Assembly: GCA_020719895.1 (NCBI GenBank)
Contig: DYPM01000071.1
Span: forward strand, 3,507 to 9,382
DNA: 5,876 nucleotides
Source: Sulfurovum sp.
GTDB lineage: Bacteria; Campylobacterota; Campylobacteria; Campylobacterales; Sulfurovaceae
Reading direction: 5' to 3'
This document shows, in pieces, positions 1 through 5,133 of this stretch (its first letter is position 1; each line of letters starts with the position of its first letter). Position numbers and translations under genes: made by a program. The notes under the pieces are model-generated. The model made no database searches. It worked only from the letters and a program-made list of their open reading frames with translations, and had not been told where the DNA came from.

Positions 1-264
1 TGAGGATAAAAAGATGCCAAATCAAGTTTGGTATGACGGTTTTTAGAGATGCTCTAAAAATAAAAAGAGTAGAAGTGGAGTGAAAATCAAAAAAGAAAAA
101 TCTTTGATTTGCGTCACATAAGAAGAAGGTATAAAAAATAATCTTAATAGAGAGAGTCCAAATGATAGAACTCTCTTAAAAAAGGATAGGTCACAAAAGC
201 AATCTTTAGAATAACTCATTTTTTGGCTTTACCAAAAACTTGAGCATTCATAAAACAAATTATA
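1..264. other. Non-coding stretch with several short hairpins
   Basis: No convincing gene was found here on either strand. Reading frame 2 on the plus strand is open from the left edge to a TAG at 44-46 (ending ...NQVWYDGF), which could be the tail of a gene entering from the left. It overlaps a REP-like palindrome at 14-34, so it may equally be chance. Visible hairpins are a 9-bp stem at 40-48/52-60 with an ATG loop, an 8-bp stem at 84-91/103-110, and a 7-bp stem AGAGAGT at 151-157 with ACTCTCT at 170-176. None is followed directly by a clean T-run on either strand, so none is called a terminator. The stretch may be a decayed repeat or the 3' region of a gene outside the window. Confidence 0.5.
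14..34. repeat. REP-like palindrome
   Basis: ATGCCAAA at 14-21 and TTTGGTAT at 27-34 form an 8-bp stem (one G-T wobble) around the loop TCAAG, followed by GACGG. The layout (ATGCC-stem, TCAAG loop, stem, ATGACG) looks like short palindromic repeats scattered through intergenic DNA of many proteobacteria. That family resemblance is from memory, and only one copy lies in this window, so its repetitive nature cannot be shown here. Confidence 0.35.
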
Positions 265-435
265 TTAGAGTTCTTGCAGAACTCAAAATAACGCCTAACG
301 GACATTATTGTTTGTCTTTTGAAAAAAACTTGCCGTTTAGGCAACTTTATTTTCAAAAGATTGCTAACGCTAAGTTGTCTTCAGCGTGAGAGCTCACGCA
401 CTTTGTGCTTGGAGTTCTTGTTTTGCAAGAAGTCT
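265..435 (-). repeat. Structured dispersed repeat, copy A
   Basis: This non-coding element also occurs at 3870-3996. Three blocks are shared: 265-303 matches 3870-3908 (35 of 39 bases), 363-384 matches 3925-3946 (22 of 22), and 391-435 matches 3952-3996 (39 of 45). It starts three bases beyond the petC stop codon. Stems visible are GAGTTCT 268-274/AGAACTC 278-284; GCCTAACGG 293-301/CCGTTTAGGC 333-342 (one bulge); CAACTT 342-347/AAGTTG 372-377; GCGTGAG 384-390/CTCACGC 393-399; GCAC 398-401/GTGC 405-408; and TTCTTG 415-420/CAAGAA 426-431. Copy A also has two segments absent from copy B, TCTTTTGAAAA at 315-325 and TTTTCAAAAGA at 350-360, which are perfect reverse complements. Strand is given relative to the upstream minus-strand gene. 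The family was not recognised; a REP/MITE-like element or structured 3'-UTR RNA are the options. Confidence 0.75.
322..344 (-). terminator. Probable rho-independent terminator of the pet operon
   Basis: Read on the minus strand, TTGCC (344-340), loop TAAAC, GGCAA (334-330), then one G and seven T (328-322). The stem is only 5 bp but has three G-C pairs, and the T-run is long. It sits about 95 bases past the petC stop codon, inside structured repeat copy A. Copy B lacks both the T-run and this stem, which fits its place between two co-directional genes. The 5' arm overlaps another possible pairing (342-347 with 372-377), so it could compete with an alternative fold. Confidence 0.5.
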
Positions 436-437
436 AT

Positions 438-1385
438 TTAGTGAACCTCTCTCCATGTCTCTTTTTTCCATAGATAAGCAAGTACAGCAAAAACAACAAA
501 GAACAAAATCACCCAAGGACCAATCGCTTCTCTTGCAGGTTTACTTGGATCGCCAATCATAGTCAAATACGCTGTCACTTTTTCATATCCCTCTTTGGAG
601 AGACCAACTCGTGGCATTGAGGTTCCAGCAAGTTGTGATTGTGGATTTTCGACAAATGTCTCAAGGAAATGTTCGCTTCTTGCTCTAATAATCATAGAGA
701 GATCAGGAGGCAATTTGCCCATATATCCTTTGACTGCTGCTTGCTCATCCAATACTTTGATTTGATGTGCTAACTCATCTTTTTTCTCTTTAAAGAAAGG
801 AGTTTTGCCAAGTTGCGTCCATTTGGCATAACGCATCTCGTGACATCTACCACACGCCTCTGCGTACGCCTCTTTTGGTGTAACTTCACCTGCTTTTTTG
901 GTAAGAAGATAGGCTACTACGTCGGCTATCTGCTGTGGCTCTGTGACCATTGTTTTGATACTTCCCATTGGATGCATCATCGTATCGGCAAACTTATGAT
1001 CTGTATTCATCGCGACTGCGGGATCTTTAATCAATGCTATCAAATAATTTTTGTCATATAAGGCACCAGTATGCTCAAGACTTGGTGGCGTAACACCACC
1101 CATATTCACGGCACCTTCCATATGACAACCCATACACATAGCATAAACCGCTTCTCCGCTTGTTGCATCACCTTTGAGTGTTGCGATTTTTGCTACATCT
1201 GCCCAATAGGCTTTTTTCATCTCTTTTTTGGCATCAACAGTCTCTTCGATATCTGCTGTGCCATCATAAACAAACTCATGACCTTCTACATGCTTGTGCA
1301 TTTGTGAGTGGGCGAACGGCTCGACACCCCAATAGGTGACAAGCGTAAAGAAAACAACAATTCCTAATATTTTAAACTCTCTCAT
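438..1385 (-). CDS. petC: Di-haem cytochrome c subunit of the quinol:cytochrome c oxidoreductase
   Basis: This 315-residue membrane-anchored cytochrome takes electrons from the Rieske protein and passes them to soluble or oxidase-bound cytochrome c on the periplasmic side. Residues 4-21 form an N-terminal hydrophobic anchor. Two haem-binding motifs follow, CMGCH at 84-88 and CGRCH at 178-182, so there are two class-I-like domains in tandem. The MPRVG around Met258 is the likely axial ligand of the second haem; Met136, Met137 or Met140 could serve the first. Residues 288-306 form a C-terminal membrane helix before a charged tail. The ATG is preceded by AAGGAG, which overlaps the petB stop codon (TAAGGAG), with a 12-base gap, so translation is probably coupled. 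Di-haem subunits replacing mono-haem cytochrome c1 are known in Campylobacterota. The last gene of the operon, it is followed at once by structured repeat copy A. Confidence 0.95.
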   Translation of the reverse strand: MREFKILGIVVFFTLVTYWGVEPFAHSQMHKHVEGHEFVYDGTADIEETVDAKKEMKKAYWADVAKIATLKGDATSGEAVYAMCMGCHMEGAVNMGGVTPPSLEHTGALYDKNYLIALIKDPAVAMNTDHKFADTMMHPMGSIKTMVTEPQQIADVVAYLLTKKAGEVTPKEAYAEACGRCHEMRYAKWTQLGKTPFFKEKKDELAHQIKVLDEQAAVKGYMGKLPPDLSMIIRARSEHFLETFVENPQSQLAGTSMPRVGLSKEGYEKVTAYLTMIGDPSKPAREAIGPWVILFFVVFAVLAYLWKKETWREVH

Positions 1386-1397
1386 CGATCCGACTCC

Positions 1398-2612
1398 TTA
1401 TAGCTTTTTTTCTTTGAGGGTAACAACAACAAGTGCTGGTCCAAGAAGCAAGAAAACAATCGCAGCAACCAAACCAAGATCATTAAAAATACCCTGTGGT
1501 GGGAGTTTACCAAGAATCGTCAAGATGATCATATCTACGATAAATACCCAAAACCAAATTTTAAAGAGTCCTCTTTTGTGTGCTGGAGCAACATTTGGAC
1601 TTCTATCAATGAACGGCAAGAAAAAGAGTGCTACTTGCGCAATACCAAATGCTATAAGTCCAATGTCTTTGCTAAATGGTCTAAGAATCTCATAACTCCA
1701 AAGGAAGTACCACTCAGGATAGATGTGTGGTGGTGTTTTGAGTCCATCTGCGGTGTCAAAGTTGACTGGATCCATAGCAAATTCAAAATGGAAGAAAACA
1801 AGATAGAAAAAGAGTACAAAATAGATACCAAGCACAAACACATCTTTACTCAAAAAGACAGGATTAAAAGGAATCACTTTTGACTCTTTTTTCTTGCCTT
1901 CTTTGTAAAGTTTTGCTGCTTCATCAAAATCAATCTCTTCGCCCTCTTGATTATTGACGTGCGGTATACGAAGCGTACCAAAATGGAACACGATAAGACC
2001 AATAATCACCAATGGCAAAAGAAATACATGAAGCATAAAGAAACGTGTCAAAAATGCATCACCAGGAACATAATCTCCACGAATCCACTCAACCAATCCA
2101 TACGCTTCAAGTGAACCGCCCGAGAAAAGATTGGTGATAACCATACCTGCCCAGTAACTCATTTGACCCCACGGGAGCATATATCCAGAAAAGGCTTCAG
2201 CAGAAAAAGTCACAAAAAGCAACATTCCTGAAATCCAGATCATCTCTCTGCCCTTTTTGTAAGAACCATAGTAGATACCTGTAAACATATGAATGTAGAT
2301 AATCAAAAAGACTACCGATGCAGCCACACCGTGAATATGTCTCCAAAGCCATCCATAACCCACTTCAGTCATAATAGTGTAATTCACAGAATCAAAGGCC
2401 GTAGCAACATCAGGTTTGTAGTACATCAAAAGAAAAATACCACTAATAAGTAACAATCCAAATGTTACCGCCAAAACTAATCCCATCGCCCAAAGAAAGT
2501 TGATATCTTTTGGAATCCAATACTCAGTCGAGAGAACACGCTGAAGGGTATTGATCGCCAAACGCTGATCTAACCACTCGTGTACACTTTTTGCTTTTTC
2601 AAATTTTGCCAT
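1398..2612 (-). CDS. petB: Cytochrome b subunit of the quinol:cytochrome c oxidoreductase
   Basis: This 404-residue integral membrane protein carries the quinol oxidation and quinone reduction sites. About eight hydrophobic helices are visible, near 37-64, 91-112, 124-144, 188-212, 254-277, 313-336, 350-367 and 379-397, so the b6-like and subunit-IV-like halves are fused in one chain. Haem ligands are His94 and His108 in helix B (14 apart) and His195 and His210 in helix D (15 apart, the spacing of cytochrome b6 rather than mitochondrial cytochrome b). The Qo-site motifs are LPWGQMSYW at 146-154 and PEWY at 299-302. A charged loop of roughly 35 residues (about 216-250, rich in E and K) separates helices D and E. 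AAAGGAG before the ATG overlaps the petA stop codon. Second gene of petABC, with 11 bases between it and petA. Confidence 0.97.
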   Translation of the reverse strand: MAKFEKAKSVHEWLDQRLAINTLQRVLSTEYWIPKDINFLWAMGLVLAVTFGLLLISGIFLLMYYKPDVATAFDSVNYTIMTEVGYGWLWRHIHGVAASVVFLIIYIHMFTGIYYGSYKKGREMIWISGMLLFVTFSAEAFSGYMLPWGQMSYWAGMVITNLFSGGSLEAYGLVEWIRGDYVPGDAFLTRFFMLHVFLLPLVIIGLIVFHFGTLRIPHVNNQEGEEIDFDEAAKLYKEGKKKESKVIPFNPVFLSKDVFVLGIYFVLFFYLVFFHFEFAMDPVNFDTADGLKTPPHIYPEWYFLWSYEILRPFSKDIGLIAFGIAQVALFFLPFIDRSPNVAPAHKRGLFKIWFWVFIVDMIILTILGKLPPQGIFNDLGLVAAIVFLLLGPALVVVTLKEKKL

Positions 2613-2623
2613 GCTTTACTCCT

Positions 2624-3136
2624 TTACGCGATGATGCCAGCGGCTTTCATTTTCAAAAACTCCGACCCTTCTTCACCAAGTACAAGCGTTGTACCATTGA
2701 CTTTAAAAGGAGGAATCTCCAACGGACTTGGCGGAGGACCAAAAGTTTGATGTCCTGAACTATCAAACTCACCTCCGTGACATGCACACTTAAATTTTTT
2801 TTCATCTGAAATATATGCTGGAATACATCCAAGGTGCGTACAAAGACCGATAGAAATATGAAATCTATCAGAGCCGACGATGACATCTCTATCGTCTGGT
2901 TTCATATCTTTGCTTTTTTTGAGTACAAAGATAGGTTTTCCTCTCCACTTCTCTATATTGAGTACATTTTCTTCTGCGCCACTAAGATCAATAGTAGTAA
3001 AACCTGCTGCTTTGACACTTGGTAATGGATCCCAAGTTCTTTTGACCGCATATAATGCACCAAGACCGCCTAATGCCGTGAAGCCTCCAAGAGCCAATCC
3101 CATTAAGTTTCTACGATCGTGTTCGTTTTTCTTCAT
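2624..3136 (-). CDS. petA: Rieske [2Fe-2S] iron-sulfur subunit of the quinol:cytochrome c oxidoreductase
   Basis: This 170-residue protein accepts the first electron from quinol at PetB and delivers it to PetC. The N-terminus has a twin-arginine (DRRNLMG, 7-13) and a hydrophobic Gly/Ala-rich segment at about 12-31, as expected for a Tat-exported, membrane-anchored Rieske protein. Box I is CTHLGC (99-104) and box II CACHGG (117-122). Expected cluster ligands are Cys99, His101, Cys117 and His120, with a Cys104-Cys119 disulfide. A GPPPSPLE segment (133-140) matches the usual proline loop over the cluster. The Ser of CPCHGS and the Tyr two residues later are here Gly122 and Phe124; in studied enzymes these residues raise the redox potential, so a low-potential cluster is inferred, as suits menaquinol. 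The start has AAAGGAT five bases upstream. First gene of petABC. Confidence 0.97.
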   Translation of the reverse strand: MKKNEHDRRNLMGLALGGFTALGGLGALYAVKRTWDPLPSVKAAGFTTIDLSGAEENVLNIEKWRGKPIFVLKKSKDMKPDDRDVIVGSDRFHISIGLCTHLGCIPAYISDEKKFKCACHGGEFDSSGHQTFGPPPSPLEIPPFKVNGTTLVLGEEGSEFLKMKAAGIIA

Positions 3137-3171
3137 TACTATCCTTTCTTTAATCGATGGTATAATTATGC

Positions 3172-3177
3172 ATTATA
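3172..3177 (-). promoter_or_regulatory. Probable -10 box of the petABC promoter
   Basis: On the minus strand this reads TATAAT exactly, with its downstream edge 35 bases before the petA ATG. No good -35 hexamer lies 16-18 bases upstream (the region reads CATCCA at 3200-3195), as is common for Campylobacterota housekeeping promoters. An inverted repeat (3198-3212) overlaps the -35 position. Confidence 0.55.
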
Positions 3178-3197
3178 GGAAGATGGTATTAAAATGG

Positions 3198-3212
3198 ATG
3201 CGAAAATCGCAT
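3198..3212. promoter_or_regulatory. Short inverted repeat over the pet -35 region
   Basis: ATGCGA (3198-3203), spacer AAA, TCGCAT (3207-3212) form a perfect 6-bp inverted repeat. It lies 20-35 bases upstream of the proposed -10 box, a position where a bound protein would block or assist polymerase. It is GC-richer than its surroundings. No regulator is recognised, so the operator role is inference. Confidence 0.35.
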
Positions 3213-3248
3213 AATTGTGATGTAGTTTTGGAGTATGTTACTATCAGT

Positions 3249-3275
3249 AAATTAGGATAATTAATATCCTAATTT
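3249..3275. promoter_or_regulatory. Perfect 11-bp palindrome between the DJ-1 gene and petA
   Basis: AAATTAGGATA (3249-3259), loop ATTAA, TATCCTAATTT (3265-3275) form a perfect inverted repeat. It lies 26 bases beyond the DJ-1 stop codon and about 70 bases upstream of the pet -10 box. It could be an operator of petABC, or an AT-rich terminator for the DJ-1 transcript, although the T-run past the stem is only three bases long. Confidence 0.45.
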
Positions 3276-3301
3276 CAATATTAATGTATTGTTCTAAAAA
3301 A

Positions 3302-3859
3302 TTATTTGTTGCAATGTTCCAAAAGCATTCCATCTTTTATCGCTTCCATAGTCTCTTTCCCAATAAGCTTTTCAACAATTGCCAATCCAAAACAAGTCGC
3401 TGTACCAGGACCTCTCGAGGTCATAATGTTGTCATCAGTCACGACTTGCATGTCTTCGCGATAACCATTATGATTGATCTCGTCTTTGGCAGTAGGATAA
3501 CAGGTATAACTCTCACCCAGCACGCCCGCTTGTTTGAGAACATACGGTGCAGCACAAATTGCTCCGATCATTTTAGAGAGTTTAAACTGTTGCAACAACG
3601 CAATCACTTGATGGTTTTGAGCCAACGCATAAGTACCGCCCCAGCCACCCGGAAGTACAATCATATCATACGCATCGACTTCGACCTGATCTAAAAACAG
3701 ATCAGTGCGAATCTCTATTTTGTTTGCACCACACACCAATCTTTCATTGTTGATGGTGACAATATCCACTTCAATACCACCGCGTCGCATCACATCAATC
3801 AATGCTACCGCCTCCAACTCTTCAAAACCAGTTGCTATCAACACGACCACTTTTGCCAT
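3302..3859 (-). CDS. DJ-1/PfpI family protein (YajL-like)
   Basis: This 185-residue protein has the full DJ-1 fold in sequence. GFEELEA (11-17) carries Glu16, matching Glu18 of human DJ-1. LPGGWGG (69-75) follows the third strand, and AICAAP (100-105) places the nucleophile Cys102 at the elbow. SRGPGTA (148-154) and the C-terminal helices complete the family pattern, and the length is typical. The resemblance to E. coli YajL (AICAAP, TSQGPGTA) is close. The family includes oxidative-stress proteins, chaperones and proposed glyoxalase/deglycase enzymes, so the exact reaction is not assigned. The ATG is preceded by AAAGGAT. Its leader is formed by structured repeat copy B, which begins 10 bases upstream of the ATG. 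No own promoter was recognised, so read-through from the adaptor gene is possible. Confidence 0.93.
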   Translation of the reverse strand: MAKVVVLIATGFEELEAVALIDVMRRGGIEVDIVTINNERLVCGANKIEIRTDLFLDQVEVDAYDMIVLPGGWGGTYALAQNHQVIALLQQFKLSKMIGAICAAPYVLKQAGVLGESYTCYPTAKDEINHNGYREDMQVVTDDNIMTSRGPGTATCFGLAIVEKLIGKETMEAIKDGMLLEHCNK

Positions 3860-3869
3860 AATTTATCCT

Positions 3870-3996
3870 TTAGAGTTCTTTCAGAACTTAAAATAACGCC
3901 TAATGAACAAGTCCATTAGGCTACGCTAACGCTAAGTTGTCTTCAGTAGACGGCTCACGCACCTTGTGCTTGAACTTCTTGTTTTACAAGAATTCT
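3870..3996 (-). repeat. Structured dispersed repeat, copy B
   Basis: This is the second copy of the element at 265-435, shorter by about 45 bases. It fills nearly the whole gap between the adaptor stop codon (3998) and the DJ-1 ribosome binding site. Stems are AGTTCT 3874-3879/AGAACT 3883-3888, GCCTAATG 3898-3905/CATTAGGC 3914-3921 (perfect, 8-base loop), GCAC 3959-3962/GTGC 3966-3969, and TTCTTGT 3976-3982/ACAAGAA 3986-3992 (perfect). The second stem differs from copy A on both arms yet still pairs, which points to selection on structure or to spread as a folded single strand. It lacks the two complementary A-specific segments and the T-run terminator. Like copy A, it follows the stop codon of the preceding minus-strand gene within a few bases. 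Confidence 0.75.
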
Positions 3997-3997
3997 T

Positions 3998-4792
3998 TTA
4001 TCTTTCATAAGATATACGCACTTTTGCATACATTCCTGGGAAAATACTATCGTTTGTTTTGTCAAAATGAACACGCATATTGATTTTGTGAGTCATTGGA
4101 TTGGCATCGGGAATAATCGCTTTTACTGTCCCTTGCGTTTTGTATTCAAGTGAAGGAATCTCCACTTTTACTTTCTGTCCTATTTTTACTTTGGAAAGAA
4201 TATTTTCTGAAATATCCACATCCACCTCAAGATTGTCAATATCAATCAACATAATAGTGAGCATTCCTGGCATCACCATATCTCCAACTTTAATGTTTCT
4301 TTTTACCACCACACCATCAGAAGGTGCTTTCATCTTGAGATAATTATAAACCGTAGAGAGTTGTTTTGCTTTTTCAGATGACTGCTTTACCATGACTTGG
4401 GCTGACTCCAACATCGCATTGATATTTGTTGCTTGTGTCTCCATATCGTCCAAATCCATTCCAAAAGGAATATTCTTTTTGTTTTTGAGCTGACTCTTTT
4501 TTTCATTGATATTATTGAGTTTATCACGCCAATACTCTACAGTAATCTTCGCTTGCTCAAGCATCAAATCTGCTTGAGTTTTGAGTATATCAAACTCCGC
4601 TGACTCAATTTCATAAAGATCATCTTCTCTTTTTACTTTATCACCGAGCTTTACATAAACCTCTTTGACATATCCCATATATCGACTTCCAATCATCTTT
4701 TGACCGTCCGATACTACCGTTCCAGTCAAAGCAATTTCACCTCCAGCAAAAAGCGTAGTGACAAAAAATACACCCCAAACAATCAATCTCAT
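3998..4792 (-). CDS. Periplasmic adaptor (membrane fusion) protein of RND-type efflux, short form
   Basis: This 264-residue HlyD/RND-type adaptor would link an inner-membrane pump to an outer-membrane channel. Numbering from the ATG, residues 1-16 are a signal peptide (cleavage near LFA/GG). The first lipoyl half contains GYVKEVYVKLGDKVK (about 40-54). A helical hairpin spans about 60-150, and the second lipoyl half contains APSDGVVVKRNIKVGD (about 157-172). A beta-barrel domain follows to the end, including IGQKVKVEIPSL and a terminal FPGMYAKVRISYE. The membrane-proximal domain of longer (350-400 residue) adaptors is absent, but the ending looks natural. A TTG lies one codon upstream; the ATG at 4792-4790 is preferred because AAGGTGG is seven bases before it. 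No pump or channel gene is adjacent in the window. Substrate unknown. Confidence 0.88.
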   Translation of the reverse strand: MRLIVWGVFFVTTLFAGGEIALTGTVVSDGQKMIGSRYMGYVKEVYVKLGDKVKREDDLYEIESAEFDILKTQADLMLEQAKITVEYWRDKLNNINEKKSQLKNKKNIPFGMDLDDMETQATNINAMLESAQVMVKQSSEKAKQLSTVYNYLKMKAPSDGVVVKRNIKVGDMVMPGMLTIMLIDIDNLEVDVDISENILSKVKIGQKVKVEIPSLEYKTQGTVKAIIPDANPMTHKINMRVHFDKTNDSIFPGMYAKVRISYER

Positions 4793-5133
4793 CAATAATC
4801 CACCTTCGTAATTAATTTAAAAATACTATCTATATCTATACACTTTGAAGACAAAAAATGCTACAAAATGCTTTAAACCAAACTATTAATATTCTATCTA
4901 AAAAAATATCTTAAACCATTATATCTCTCAATTACAACATAAAATAGTCATCCCAATAAAAAACAAACACACACACTTATAAGCATAATATTTAAAAAAA
5001 CTATACTTTTAAATAAATAAATTAGATTATTTATTTTATTAAATTATTTTATTATTTTATTAAATTTAAGTATTGATTTAAATAAAGAGTGATACTATTG
5101 AACTGCATCACAACAAATTAAAAGGAAATGACA
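4793..5133. other. AT-rich divergent intergenic region
   Basis: About 340 bases without a gene separate the minus-strand adaptor from the plus-strand repeat protein. For the adaptor, a perfect TATAAT lies on the minus strand at 4923-4918, about 125 bases upstream of its start. A weaker, nearer pair is TTGTCT (4854-4849) with TAGATA (4832-4827). Positions 5008-5068 are almost pure A/T. Within them ATTTTATTAAATT occurs at 5033-5045 and again at 5054-5066, exactly 21 bases apart, or two helical turns. No RNA gene or riboswitch was recognised. Confidence 0.5.
5093..5098 (+). promoter_or_regulatory. Possible extended -10 of the repeat-protein gene
   Basis: TACTAT is preceded by TGA, giving an extended -10 (TGaTACTAT) that ends 35 bases before the ATG. 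A TTGATT at 5073-5078 is too close (14-base spacer) to be a normal -35. The very AT-rich DNA upstream could act as an UP-like element. Confidence 0.35.

Noticed and set aside
43..219. Minus-strand open frame of 58 codons, rich in Leu and Phe
   Set aside because: There is no ribosome binding site before its ATG and it passes through several hairpins. The hydrophobic composition is what AT-rich DNA gives by chance.
265..435. Integron attC recombination site
   Set aside because: GTTAGGC on the minus strand fits the GTTRRRY core, but the matching RYYYAAC has an extra base, copy B lacks GTTAGGC, and the flanking genes include a core respiratory operon rather than cassettes.
2880..3260. Plus-strand open frame of 126 codons across the petA start and promoter
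   Set aside because: It lies opposite the Rieske gene, shows no recognisable domain and runs through the pet promoter and palindrome.
4793..4795. TTG start codon for the adaptor gene
   Set aside because: It lies only four bases after AAGGTGG, while the next codon, ATG at 4792-4790, has a seven-base spacing.
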